Shown in pieces: positions 16,053 to 24,198 of a stretch of 64,000 nt of DNA (position 1 is its first letter; each line of letters starts with the position of its first letter). Both the position numbers and the translations under genes were made by a program. Below the pieces are notes generated by a model that had not been told where the DNA came from, did no database searches, and worked only from the letters and a program-made list of their open reading frames with translations. The stretch comes from Paenibacillus spiritus (GTDB lineage: Bacteria > Bacillota > Bacilli > Paenibacillales > Paenibacillaceae). The stretch spans positions 124,001-188,000 of the forward strand of contig NZ_VYKK01000005.1 in the NCBI RefSeq assembly GCF_008710135.1. The letters run 5' to 3'.

Positions 16053-17621
16053 ATGGTTCACAGCTTTCCCCGGTGGCGGTCTTTCTGGACGTCGCTGACG
16101 GCCGCCGCTGTATTGGCGGCGACGCTGGCGCTTCCGTCTGCCCCAACCTTTGCGGAAGGGCCGTCCGATCCGGCGCCCAGCCTGACTCCGGCTACGGCGA
16201 ACGGCAAGAAGGTGCTGTTCGACAACACGCACGGCCAGACGGCCGGCGCGGCAGACTGGGTCATCGACGGCGGATTCTCGGATTTTGCCAACGGGCTGGC
16301 GTCTGCGGGCTACTATGTCAAAGAGCTGCGCAAAAGCGCGCCGATTACGTTATCGGACCTGTCCGGCTATGATGTCTTCGTCCTGCCGGAGGCGAACATT
16401 CCTTACAAAACGTCCGAGCAGTCTGCGCTCCTGAGCTATGTGCAGAGCGGGGGAAGCCTCTTCTTCATCAGCGACCATTACAATGCTGACCGGAACAAGA
16501 ACCGGTGGGATGCCTCCGAAGTATTCAACGGCTACCGGCGGGGGGCCTGGTCCAATCCGGCGCTCGGCATGACTTCCGAAGAAGCCGCATCTTCCGCTAT
16601 GTCGGGCGTTGCCAGCTCGGATTGGCTGTCGGCCAATTTCGGCGTGCGGTTCCGCTACAACGCGCTGGGCGATATCACGGCCAATCAGGTTGTCGCGCCG
16701 GCCCAGGCCTTCAACATTACGAGCGGCGTCTCGGCGGTGGCCATGCATGCCGGCTCCACGCTGGCGATCACCGATCCTTCCAGAGCCAAAGGCATCGTCT
16801 ATGTGCCGACGACGGCAGCCTCGTGGTCGAGCGCGGTTGACCAAGGCGTCTATAACGGCGGTGGGACGGCCGAAGGCCCGTTCGTTGCCGTATCGAAGGT
16901 CGGGGCAGGCAAGGCCGGGTTCATCGGCGATTCTTCTCCGGTCGAGGATGCAACGCCCAAGTATAAGAAGGAAGAGAACGGCGGCGTCAAGACGACCTAC
17001 GACGGATACCAGGAGCAGAATGACGCCAAGCTGCTGGTCAATATGGTCAACTGGCTCTCGACCAAAGAGAGCTATACTTCCCTGACGGCCGTGCCGGGAC
17101 TGACGCTGGATTCACCAACCGCTCTCTACAGCTGGGAAGCGCCGGCAAGTTCGACAGAGCCGGTGGCCGAGCCTTGGGCAGCGCCGGCGGCAGGCTACAA
17201 GTGGTATGATCCGGCAACCTTCAAGAGCGGATCGTACGGCGCCGGATCAAGCGGAAGCATTCCGTCTTCGGGCTACGCCTTCAATCATCAGGCAACGCTC
17301 CCGAATCACTACGAATTCCAGGTGGAGGTCGTCGTCAGCGGACTGACTCCGGGTTCCACCACTTCGGGTTACAGTCTGGGCGTCTACAACGGCTCGGGCA
17401 CCCAGGTTGCGAAAGTGAAGAACAGCGACGGCTCCTGGCCTTCCGCCTACGGCTACAGTTCGGCCTTCTCCCTGACGGCCGATGCAAGCGGGGTGGCGAC
17501 CAAGGTCCTTACGCTCTCGATCAATTCGAATATAACCGGAGCGGCGAGCATGCGGCTCAGGCTGAACAGTACGGCGAAATACACCGAAGCGGTGACCATC
17601 GGCAATGTGCCGGTAGAATGA
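16053..17621 (+). CDS. Secreted glutamine-amidotransferase-fold (GATase/DUF4350-like) protein
   Basis: A 522-residue exported protein. GGAGG at 16041-16045 favours ATG 16053 over ATG 16047. A signal peptide (WTSLTAAAVLAATLALPS, cleavage near TFAEG) precedes a class I glutamine-amidotransferase-like domain (about 45-330). That domain opens KVLFDNTHGQTAGAADWVI and contains YDVFVLPEANIPYKTSEQ and SGGSLFFISDHYNADR, the style of DUF4350 or ThuA folds. Residues about 400-522 form a beta-rich C-terminal domain, perhaps carbohydrate-binding. No catalytic Cys-His-Glu triad is apparent, so enzymatic activity is uncertain. It may belong with the extracellular degradation set of this strain. A near-ideal terminator follows. 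Confidence 0.7.
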   Translation: MVHSFPRWRSFWTSLTAAAVLAATLALPSAPTFAEGPSDPAPSLTPATANGKKVLFDNTHGQTAGAADWVIDGGFSDFANGLASAGYYVKELRKSAPITLSDLSGYDVFVLPEANIPYKTSEQSALLSYVQSGGSLFFISDHYNADRNKNRWDASEVFNGYRRGAWSNPALGMTSEEAASSAMSGVASSDWLSANFGVRFRYNALGDITANQVVAPAQAFNITSGVSAVAMHAGSTLAITDPSRAKGIVYVPTTAASWSSAVDQGVYNGGGTAEGPFVAVSKVGAGKAGFIGDSSPVEDATPKYKKEENGGVKTTYDGYQEQNDAKLLVNMVNWLSTKESYTSLTAVPGLTLDSPTALYSWEAPASSTEPVAEPWAAPAAGYKWYDPATFKSGSYGAGSSGSIPSSGYAFNHQATLPNHYEFQVEVVVSGLTPGSTTSGYSLGVYNGSGTQVAKVKNSDGSWPSAYGYSSAFSLTADASGVATKVLTLSINSNITGAASMRLRLNSTAKYTEAVTIGNVPVE

Positions 17622-17636
17622 CGGGAAAATAAAACG

Positions 17637-17677
17637 GCAAGAGGCGATTCCCTCGCTTGCAGGGAATCGCCTCTTGC
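17637..17677. terminator. Perfect 17-bp hairpin between converging genes
   Basis: GCAAGAGGCGATTCCCT (17637-17653) is exactly complementary to 17661-17677 around a 7-base loop. It serves both the secreted-protein gene and the aldo/keto reductase gene, though the T-run is poor. Confidence 0.75.
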
Positions 17678-17729
17678 GTTGATCGGAGCCGGTCCGGCTT
17701 ACGCCTACGGTCTGGCCGGATTCAATCTG

Positions 17730-18713
17730 TCAGTAGGCGCCGCGGATATGCTCCTGCACCTGCTCTTTGTAGAAGTCGCGGAGCCGGGCGTGCTCCTCCG
17801 CGCTGAACGGCCCGGCTTCCCGTACGCCGAGGTTGTCCTCCACCTGGCGGACATTCCGGAATCCCGGAATGACGCAGGTAATCTCGGGGAAGTCCAGCAG
17901 CCAGCGGAGCGAAGCGCGCGTCATATTCCCGCGTCCTTCCGCAATCCAGGACAGCTTCGACGCCAGTTCGACCCCTTTCTCGAACGGAAGGCCGGCGAAG
18001 GTCTCGCCGACGTTGAACGCTTCGCCGTTGCGGTTGAAGCTGCGGTGATCCTGCTGCTCGAAGCGGGTATCCGAGGTGAATTTGCCGGTCAAGAGTCCGC
18101 TTGCGAGCGGCAGCCGGACGAGCAGACCGACTCCCTGCGCAGCGGCGCGGGGAAGAAGCTCGGCGATCGGTTTTTGCCGGAACAGGTTGAAGATGATCTG
18201 CAGCGCCTGAACGCCGGGCTGTTCCAGACAGAAGAGCCCTTCTTCCACGGTCTCGACGCTGACGCCGTAGGCTCGAATCTTGCCTTCGCGCTGAAGCTTG
18301 TCCAGCACCTCGAACACTTCGCCGCGCTTCAGAATCTCCAGCGGCGGACAATGAATCTGGTACAGGTCGAGCGTCTCGCGCTCCAGACGCTTCAGACTGT
18401 CTTCGCACCACTGGCGGACCCGCTGCTCGGAGTAGGTCTGCGGATCGGAAATATCGCCTTGGCGGCAGAATTTGGTGGCAATGTGAATCCGGTCTTCCTT
18501 GCCTTTGGTGGCGCGGGCGAGCAGACGCTCGCTCTTGCCGTCGCCGTAGACGTCGGCGGTATCGAAGAAATTGACGCCTTCCTCCATCGCTTTGGCGAGA
18601 GCTCGAAGCGATTCGGCGTCGTCGGTCTGTCCCCAGGACCCTCCGATTGCCCAAGTGCCGAAGCTGACTTCACTGACGGTAAGACCGGTTCTTCCAAGCG
18701 GACGTTGATTCAT
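17730..18713 (-). CDS. Aldo/keto reductase
   Basis: A 327-residue NADPH-dependent aldo/keto reductase of the soluble TIM-barrel type. The catalytic tetrad is visible as Asp and Tyr in FFDTADVYGDG, Lys in IHIATKF and His in LYQIHCPP. The C-terminal cofactor pocket is at CVIPGFRNVRQVEDNLG. The start is ATG at 18713 (MNQRPLGRTGLTVSEV), preceded by AGGAGG with a 7-base gap; the longer frame from 18737 would add a poorly supported extension. The substrate is unknown. It is a single-gene unit divergent from the PTS EIIC gene, with a hairpin at its 3' side. Confidence 0.93.
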   Translation of the reverse strand: MNQRPLGRTGLTVSEVSFGTWAIGGSWGQTDDAESLRALAKAMEEGVNFFDTADVYGDGKSERLLARATKGKEDRIHIATKFCRQGDISDPQTYSEQRVRQWCEDSLKRLERETLDLYQIHCPPLEILKRGEVFEVLDKLQREGKIRAYGVSVETVEEGLFCLEQPGVQALQIIFNLFRQKPIAELLPRAAAQGVGLLVRLPLASGLLTGKFTSDTRFEQQDHRSFNRNGEAFNVGETFAGLPFEKGVELASKLSWIAEGRGNMTRASLRWLLDFPEITCVIPGFRNVRQVEDNLGVREAGPFSAEEHARLRDFYKEQVQEHIRGAY

Positions 18714-18923
18714 CTGCCATCCTCCTAAGTTAGTCAAATGTCCATTCGAGAGTATTGTAGCAAACTCGGCATGAACGCGCTATCATAAGAGAAGAAAATG
18801 GCGGCGACGGCAGGGGACAGGGGCAGCGGCACCCGGTTCTCCTTCCCTGCCGCTTATGCTATAGTAGACGACAAAAGCGAAGCCGGAGCAGCCCTGCTGC
18901 TGACGGGAAGCTAACAGGGGGTT

Positions 18924-20069
18924 ATGGTTATCAATCAGCAAGCTGCACCGCAGCGCACATCCGGACGAAACCTGATTCAGATTCTAATCGACGGAATATC
19001 GGGTATTTTCCTCCCGATTGTCAACATTCTGAGCGCGGCGGGCATTATGAAGGGGCTGGTGGCCGGAGCGGCGGCGATGGAGATCCTCTCCAAAACAGAC
19101 GGAACCTACATTGTGCTGAACGCGATGGCGGACAGCCTGTTCTACTATCTTCCGCTGCTGCTGGCTTACACCTCTGCGCGGAAGTTCGGCGCCAACCCGT
19201 ATACGGCGGTTGTCATCGGCGGGGTGCTTCTGCACCCGAGCCTGACGGCACTGCTGGGAAATGACAAGACCGTTCCGTTTCTTGGCATGAACATCCAGCC
19301 GGCCAACTATCCGGCCAGCGCGATTCCGATTATTATGGCGGTCGGACTGCTGGTCTACGTCGAACGGTTCTGCAACCGTATCCTGCCGGAAGTGATCCGC
19401 AGCTTCTTTACGCCGCTCATTTCCATTCTCGTGGTGGCTTCGGCGACCCTGCTGTTCTTCGGTCCGATGGGCATGGCTGCCGGGGATGTGCTGGCCGACG
19501 GGTACAGGTATGTCTATGAGCTCAGTCCAGTCGGAGCGGGGATTGCGCTCGGAGGAATCATTCAGCCGATGGTCATCTTCGGGCTTCAATGGAGTCTTGT
19601 TCCGCTGGCGATCAATAACATTAACCTCTATGGTTCGGACACGATTCTGGCCTTGATGGGACCGGCCGTCTTCGCCCAAGGGGGAGCGGCGCTGGCTGTC
19701 TTCCTGAAGTGCAAGGACCCGAAATTCAAGACCTTGTCGTTGTCGGCTTCCATCTCGGCCCTGTTCGGCGTTACCGAGCCAGCGATGTTCGGGGTGAACC
19801 TGCCTCTGCGCAAGCCGATGATTGTCGTCTGCTGCGCCGGCGCCATCGGGGGCGGCATGGTCGGCGGATTCGGCTCGGAGGCGATCTCGTTTGCTTTTCC
19901 GGGACTCGCAACGCTTCCGGCCTATCTGGGCGACGGGTTCGGCGGTTTTGCCTTCGCCTGTCTGGTCGGATTCGTGATCGCACTGGCAGCGACCCTGATG
20001 CTAAAGCTGGGACCGCTGCCGGAGACGGCTTCCGCGCCCGCGATAACGGAAGAAAGCCGGAAGGTCTAA
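18924..20069 (+). CDS. Solitary PTS EIIC permease (glucose/beta-glucoside/sucrose superfamily)
   Basis: A 381-residue membrane protein matching the EIIC domain of PTS permeases. Blocks are IFLPIVNILSAAGIMKGL, YLPLLLAYTSARKFGANPY, VVIGGVLLHP and the conserved GVTEPAMFGVNLPLRKP sugar-site region. The EIIB domain (normally with a phosphorylated Cys near the N-terminus) and EIIA are both missing. The protein starts only about 16 residues before the first helix. It therefore needs EIIA/EIIB in trans or is not a phosphotransferase transporter. No sugar-utilisation gene is adjacent. ATG at 18924 has only a weak RBS (CAGGGGG). Followed by a good terminator at 20091. Confidence 0.88.
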   Translation: MVINQQAAPQRTSGRNLIQILIDGISGIFLPIVNILSAAGIMKGLVAGAAAMEILSKTDGTYIVLNAMADSLFYYLPLLLAYTSARKFGANPYTAVVIGGVLLHPSLTALLGNDKTVPFLGMNIQPANYPASAIPIIMAVGLLVYVERFCNRILPEVIRSFFTPLISILVVASATLLFFGPMGMAAGDVLADGYRYVYELSPVGAGIALGGIIQPMVIFGLQWSLVPLAINNINLYGSDTILALMGPAVFAQGGAALAVFLKCKDPKFKTLSLSASISALFGVTEPAMFGVNLPLRKPMIVVCCAGAIGGGMVGGFGSEAISFAFPGLATLPAYLGDGFGGFAFACLVGFVIALAATLMLKLGPLPETASAPAITEESRKV

Positions 20070-20090
20070 ATAGAGTTAGCTGGCGTGAAG

Positions 20091-20129
20091 CGGCTGAATA
20101 GGGAGTGGTCCTTATTCAGCCGTTTTTTT
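20091..20129 (+). terminator. Terminator of the EIIC gene
   Basis: CGGCTGAATA pairs with TATTCAGCCG around a 12-base loop, followed by TTTTTTT to 20129. AT-rich accessory DNA begins immediately after it. Confidence 0.9.
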
Positions 20130-20157
20130 ACTGTGCGGTGGGGGAATTTACGCCTAT

Positions 20158-20370
20158 TTGCAGTTTAAATTTCATTCCCTAGAGAGTGACCTGAAAAGAT
20201 ATTTAGTTAAAGAACAAGGATATAGTGATTCAGATATTGTAAGTATTGAAGCAACGTATAGTAAAATGCCGCAGTATCCTGTTTATGTGAAATTTGCGGA
20301 CGATCCTGATACAACCTATTTATTTACAGACCGGGGAATCGGAGATTGGACACAAATAGAAGTTTATTAG
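20158..20370 (+). pseudogene. Truncated DUF3139-like protein
   Basis: A 70-residue frame (KRYLVKEQGYSDSDIVSIEA, then YVKFADDPDTTYLF) resembling the C-terminal soluble part of DUF3139 proteins. Those normally begin with a membrane helix, which is missing. The TTG start has no convincing RBS. The frame sits exactly at the change from GC-rich core to AT-rich island DNA, 28 bases after the EIIC terminator. I read it as a 5'-truncated gene left at the island's edge. Confidence 0.5.
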
Positions 20371-20406
20371 TTCATTTCAACTTCCTGCGCCCTCCCCAGC
20401 CAATTT

Positions 20407-20656
20407 GGGTAAACTAACCCTAAGCAACGCTTTACCCCAACTACTTGAAAAGAGGTGATGCCCCATGACAACTCACAAAGTACCCAATAGATTAGCCAAG
20501 GAAAAGTCACCATATCTGCTGCAACATGCCCATAACCCGGTGAATTGGTTCCCTTGGTCTGAAGAAGCTTTTGAAGTCGCTAAGCGCGACAACAAGCCTG
20601 TCTTCTTATCTGTTGGGTATAGCTAGTTGTTGATTCACAAGTACTTGTCACTGGTG
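20407..20656 (+). repeat. Direct repeat DR1: yyaL 5' region, left copy
   Basis: The left copy of a roughly 250-bp direct repeat; the right copy is at 28867-29117. It starts GGGTAAACTAACCCTAAGCAA, covers the RBS (GAGGTGAT) and 53 codons of yyaL, and ends ACTTGTCACTGGTG. Homology breaks exactly after TGTCACTGGTG, inside the codons of the CHWC active-site motif. Within the coding part the copies differ at 9 bases, all synonymous, plus ACT/ACC after the 19-bp interruption. Confidence 0.9.
20465..20626 (+). pseudogene. yyaL 5' fragment (left copy)
   Basis: ATG at 20465 behind GAGGTGATG starts a 53-codon frame ([20 protein letters not shown], ending [10 protein letters not shown]) that stops at TAG 20624. 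This is the N-terminus of a YyaL/DUF255 thioredoxin-fold protein, whose next residues should be TCHWCHVM. Codons for T-C-H-W do follow, but after a 19-bp interruption identical to that in the right copy. They then run into a hairpin and unrelated DNA. No rest of the gene is attached here. Confidence 0.85.
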
Positions 20657-20682
20657 AGATGTTCGTGTGAATCAATTTTTTT
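20630..20682 (+). terminator. Terminator-like hairpin at the left island junction
   Basis: TTGATTCACA (20630-20639) pairs perfectly with TGTGAATCAA (20666-20675), followed by seven T's. The left arm lies within the 19-bp interruption, and the right arm lies in the unique DNA beyond the repeat. It also contains ACAAGTACTTGT, a perfect 12-bp palindrome. It could terminate transcription of the yyaL fragment or be a recombination-site structure. Confidence 0.6.
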
Positions 20683-20765
20683 ATGAAGGTTCTGCAGATG
20701 TTTTGGCGGGAGTTTTTTGTTTGTAAGTATAGGATCAGTGGTCGTAATATTTTTCCATTTCATTG

Positions 20766-20771
20766 TATAAT
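20766..20771 (+). promoter_or_regulatory. Candidate promoter of the cassette array (-10)
   Basis: TATAAT in an AT-rich stretch, 92 bp upstream of the first cassette boundary. The -35 region is poor. By position it would be the shared promoter of the plus-strand genes that follow. Confidence 0.4.
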
Positions 20772-20857
20772 AAGAGCATAGTCTATAGGCAATTTGAGTC
20801 TCGATAGTTCGTTTATTTATTTGTATTCTGTAGATTGACGAACTTTGTCAATAATAC

Positions 20858-20871
20858 GTTAGATGACATAA
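20858..20871 (+). repeat. First cassette boundary (attI-like, GTTAGAT)
   Basis: GTTAGATGACATAA fits the integron core GTTRRRY. Its reverse complement, TTATGTCATCTAAC, recurs with a single change as TTACGTCATCTAAC just after the HEPN gene (22279-22292). In integron cassettes the first bases after the G^TT crossover are complementary to the cassette's own attC R'' end, exactly this pattern. Upstream, TTGAC/GTCAA form a small dyad. Confidence 0.5.
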
Positions 20872-20883
20872 AGGGGGATTGAT

Positions 20884-22272
20884 ATGGGGAAAATAATTTT
20901 TAGTCAGAATACTTATGCTTATGAATTCACCAATATTGAAGTCTTCTTCAAATATAAAAATATAACTTTTTTTAGTACTGATGACCTTACAAAGGTTGGT
21001 AAAGCTAATGGTGTTTCTCAAGCAAGAGAATTTAAATTAAATTGCATTACTCGTATTGAAGATCACGAAGGAATAAATGAAAGTAATAGATACAACAGAG
21101 CAAATATACTTACTGTACTTGGAGTTGTTTCTTTTTTTGTAGGGATTCCATTAACGGTTTACCATAAAACAACAGGGAAAGACACATTAAGACCAAATAC
21201 TTCAATTGAAGAGAAAGCTTTAAAATTAATTATTGAAGATGAAGATTACACGCAGCAATTAAAGTCTGTACTAGAGAAATTAGAATCTGATGAAGAGGTT
21301 ATCGTTTCTTTATTAGATCGTTGGAGGAAAGCCAATTATTTAGTAAATGAAAGCGTTGATGCAAACCTCTATCATGATGAAGCGATTCTCAATTATTTTC
21401 ATATAATAGAATTAATTTGCGAAATCTATTCGAAAGGCTTACGAATTGATCTAGAAAAAAATATAGAGAAGTATGTTGAAGAATTTTATAAACAAAATTT
21501 CTTCTTCAATGAAAATCAACTTCAGTCACAGGTCAATTCAGTGAAGAAAGTCTTTACTGAACTTTTGATTGGTAGAGACTTGGCATTATCACATAAAATT
21601 AAATTTGTTCTAAACAAATTTAATATGCTGAATCCCTTTGTTGAATATTTTATAGACTCTGTCATAAAAACAAGAAATGCTATTGCTCATGGTAGATTTA
21701 CGTACCAAGACAAATTATCTTGGCCTTTACCGCCATTTTTTTTCATGTCTAATGATTCATCCGAGATATTAGATTCCTTGAATTTTCTTACGGCAAGATT
21801 GATTGCCTGTTATTTAGAGATTGAATGTTGGAAAAAAGAATGGGAAGAAGTAGACGAGGATTTAATGCCGCCTGATAAATTGCTAGAAAAATTCTTAAAA
21901 GATGTTACAGAATTTCCAGAATTGAATTCTGAAAGTATTAATGAACCAAATCAGTATCATATCACATGGAGGTCAATTTTCAAACACTATGTAAGTAACC
22001 CCAAAAAGTTCAAAATAGATCAAATTGAGATTGCTCTAAAAAGTTTTTTTATAAATTGTACATTGAATGAGTCTACTGCCAATGATTTATTTGATATATC
22101 TGTGGTCTTAAGTGACTCGAAGGATGAGGAAATTCAAAATAGAGCTATAAAGAACATAGATTTGATAGTTCAAAATAGATGGTATGCTTGGTCTAATAAA
22201 AGAGATATTTATAGCTATTTAGAAAAAATGAATGTTCCACCTGTTTGGTATCTAAGTTATTTAAAGCAGTAA
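20884..22272 (+). CDS. HEPN-motif protein, cassette 1 (462 aa)
   Basis: A 462-residue AT-rich gene product of no family I can name. A hydrophobic stretch at about 80-98 (ILTVLGVVSFFVGIPLTVY) may be a membrane helix or buried core. Residues 264-270 read RNAIAHG within a helix-rich region: R-N-x3-H is the catalytic motif of HEPN ribonucleases, common in antiviral and toxin systems such as ApeA. ATG at 20884 follows AAAGGGGGATT. The gene is bounded by inverted GTTAGATGAC / GTCATCTAAC sequences and followed by an attC-like hairpin, so it appears to be a single-gene mobile cassette. A role in phage defence is inference from motif and neighbourhood. Confidence 0.7.
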   Translation: MGKIIFSQNTYAYEFTNIEVFFKYKNITFFSTDDLTKVGKANGVSQAREFKLNCITRIEDHEGINESNRYNRANILTVLGVVSFFVGIPLTVYHKTTGKDTLRPNTSIEEKALKLIIEDEDYTQQLKSVLEKLESDEEVIVSLLDRWRKANYLVNESVDANLYHDEAILNYFHIIELICEIYSKGLRIDLEKNIEKYVEEFYKQNFFFNENQLQSQVNSVKKVFTELLIGRDLALSHKIKFVLNKFNMLNPFVEYFIDSVIKTRNAIAHGRFTYQDKLSWPLPPFFFMSNDSSEILDSLNFLTARLIACYLEIECWKKEWEEVDEDLMPPDKLLEKFLKDVTEFPELNSESINEPNQYHITWRSIFKHYVSNPKKFKIDQIEIALKSFFINCTLNESTANDLFDISVVLSDSKDEEIQNRAIKNIDLIVQNRWYAWSNKRDIYSYLEKMNVPPVWYLSYLKQ

Positions 22273-22285
22273 ATATAATTACGTC

Positions 22286-22381
22286 ATCTAACAAAATATT
22301 TACGCTGGGGGCATACCTCTTGGGTCCGACATTCGCCGGACTTTCAGCATATGTTGAGTCGTGAATACAGGAACGTTAGCT
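22286..22381 (+). repeat. attC-like site 1 (96 bp)
   Basis: Outer boxes ATCTAAC (22286-22292) and GTTAGCT (22375-22381) enclose inner arms TATTTACG and CGTGAATA. These are separated from the boxes by unequal spacers (AAAA and CAGGAAC), the layout of an integron attC. The central part contains a further hairpin, GTCCG/CGGAC. It lies 13 bp after the stop codon of cassette 1. Confidence 0.55.
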
Positions 22382-22439
22382 GAAATTGCTGAATGAAAAA
22401 TGATTTTTGAAATTACTTATAAGGAGTAGGTGAATCAAT

Positions 22440-22922
22440 ATGAGGTTTGATTTAAGGACTGTTGATGATGCAAAGAAATTTTTGATTGATTGGTTAGAAG
22501 TTAATAACCGTATCTTAACGGAATATATATTGTTGAATAGTGATGGAATCGATGTTGATGACTTCTGCCGAGAGCATAAGATCGATTTAAACGAGATAGA
22601 AATACATAACTTAACCTATATTGCATCTCATGTCACAACTTCTTCGGATGAGCTTGAATCTATTAAAACCTATGGCCTAATGGATTTGAAACTGGTTTTA
22701 AGTTTGCCGACACCATTGAAAAAATTTCTTGCAGAACATGGAATTGAATTTGATATAGTTTCGAAAACTATGAAACTAGGTACAGAAGTTTTTGATGTAA
22801 GTTACAAAAGAGAGAATTTTATCGATAGAGATTCACTAGAAGAAAAAATAAACAGTGTCGCTCATAAGCTCTTTTATGATAGTCAAATATCATCTTTTTT
22901 TTCAATGGAAGGTGATAAATAA
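22440..22922 (+). CDS. Hypothetical protein, cassette 2 first gene (160 aa)
   Basis: A 160-residue acidic, soluble protein. ATG at 22440 is preceded by AAGGAG. The middle reads YIASHVTTSSDELESIKTYGLMDL, where H-x-T-T ... I-x-x-x-G-L recalls the NAD-binding entry of ADP-ribosyltransferase-like folds, though the resemblance is short and unproven. No membrane segment is visible. It lies between two attC-like hairpins together with a second small gene 18 bp downstream, so the pair may form a two-gene module such as toxin/antitoxin. Function unknown. Confidence 0.65.
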   Translation: MRFDLRTVDDAKKFLIDWLEVNNRILTEYILLNSDGIDVDDFCREHKIDLNEIEIHNLTYIASHVTTSSDELESIKTYGLMDLKLVLSLPTPLKKFLAEHGIEFDIVSKTMKLGTEVFDVSYKRENFIDRDSLEEKINSVAHKLFYDSQISSFFSMEGDK

Positions 22923-22940
22923 TATGGCGGGATTGTTCAT

Positions 22941-23231
22941 ATGAGGCCGGAATTTTTATTGAATGTTTCAGAAGCAAGTAAAAAAAATCTTGAGAAATAT
23001 TGGACGAGAGATACTAAAGCTTTTGTTTTAGAATATGAAGAAAAATTCGAGAATTTCGAATGGTTCACATTTTATGAAAATATAAAGCATAAAAAATGGC
23101 TTGTTGAAAAAGCATTATATAGATTATGGAATGACTTCTTTTACAATAACAATAAAGAAGAATACGCATACATGAAATCTTCGTATACAATTTCTTGGGA
23201 AAACATAATTAATGTGAGAGGAATCGATTAA
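22941..23231 (+). CDS. Hypothetical protein, cassette 2 second gene (96 aa)
   Basis: A 96-residue AT-rich frame rich in Lys, Glu and aromatic residues (FVLEYEEKFENFEWFTFYEN). ATG at 22941 is 18 bases after the previous stop, with only a weak GGCGGGA upstream, so translation is probably coupled to the preceding gene. No family recognised. It is followed after about 60 bp by the second attC-like hairpin. Confidence 0.55.
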   Translation: MRPEFLLNVSEASKKNLEKYWTRDTKAFVLEYEEKFENFEWFTFYENIKHKKWLVEKALYRLWNDFFYNNNKEEYAYMKSSYTISWENIINVRGID

Positions 23232-23293
23232 GTGATAAGCTTAATAAAATATAAACAAAGCGTTTTGGGAGATTAGTAGAAGCTAGCAACATC

Positions 23294-23353
23294 ATTTAAC
23301 ATAATATTCACGCTGCGGGTATGCGCCTGGTCGTGAATACGGGAACGTTATCG
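23294..23353 (+). repeat. attC-like site 2 (60 bp)
   Basis: ATTTAAC (23294-23300) and GTTATCG (23347-23353) enclose TATTCACG and CGTGAATA, with spacers ATAA and CGGGAAC and a GC-rich central loop. The inner arms and right spacer (GAATACRGGAACGTTA) are nearly identical to site 1. At 60 bp it has the length of short integron attC sites. Confidence 0.6.
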
Positions 23354-23414
23354 GAAATTATTGTGCATATTAAAACTGATGCTTCAAATAAAATGAATTA
23401 AAGGTGGAAAAATT

Positions 23415-24198
23415 ATGGATAAGGAAGAAGTCTTCAAGCCACTAAATACTTTAACTATGAAGTACTCAATGATGCTGAATTTGGAAAAGATTCAGTTCGT
23501 AAAGAAATTATTTTTCCTATTATTAAGTCACTTGGATATAATTCGTATGGAAGTAATAAGATAATTAGAAGTCGCAGTTTAACTCATCCATTTGTTTCGA
23601 TTGGAAGCAAAAAAAAATTAATATTATTTCCCGACTATATAATGGAAATTGACAGTCGACCAAGTTGGATACTGGAAGCAAAGGGACCGAATTTGTTTTA
23701 TATCATGTTAGTGAATATAAACCTCTAATACATTTTAAAATGGAACATTTGCCATTTTATTGGGCAGATTTAAAGCGACTTTTATCTCCTGATCAACTGT
23801 TAAGTAATTGTGATAAGTATAATAAATTAGATAAAGACTTTGGCTTGCATTTAAAAAGATTAGGATTTGAATCTTTTAAAGGACTTCATTTTTTACAAGT
23901 TCCTGTTATATCTCTAACAAAATTAAATAATGATTTGTATACATTTGCAACCACCATTAAACAAGAAGATGATTACTGTGTTTCTTTTGATTTTAATCTT
24001 AATACGTTTTTGAACTATGAAGGGTAAAATTCCAGATGAAGCCTTCTTTAAACTTATAGAACCAGTAACAATTCAATAACTCAAGTTAGATTGGTTGATA
24101 TGAGATATTATGTGAATATAAGGTGCGAGCTAGGAACAAGCTTAGAGGAGAACCGTGATGAAATTTTCATGCCACTCATTATTAACGAGTTTTTGTAA
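23415..24198 (+). pseudogene. Decayed restriction-type PD-(D/E)xK nuclease gene, cassette 3
   Basis: Fragments in different frames line up as one broken gene. ATG 23415 (MDKEEVFKPLN) is followed in another frame by NYEVLNDAEFGKDSVRKEII and FPDYIMEIDSRPSWILEAKG. The latter is a D-x(n)-E-x-K nuclease core like the N-terminal domain of type I restriction HsdR proteins. Next comes a third frame (23665-24027: FVLYHVSEYKPLIHFKMEHL) and finally DMRYYVNIRCELGTSLEENR up to a stop at 24198. About 25 codons between the EAKG motif and the FVLYHVS block also seem deleted. It is non-functional. AT-rich, on the plus strand, and placed between attC-like sites 2 and 3. Confidence 0.65.
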
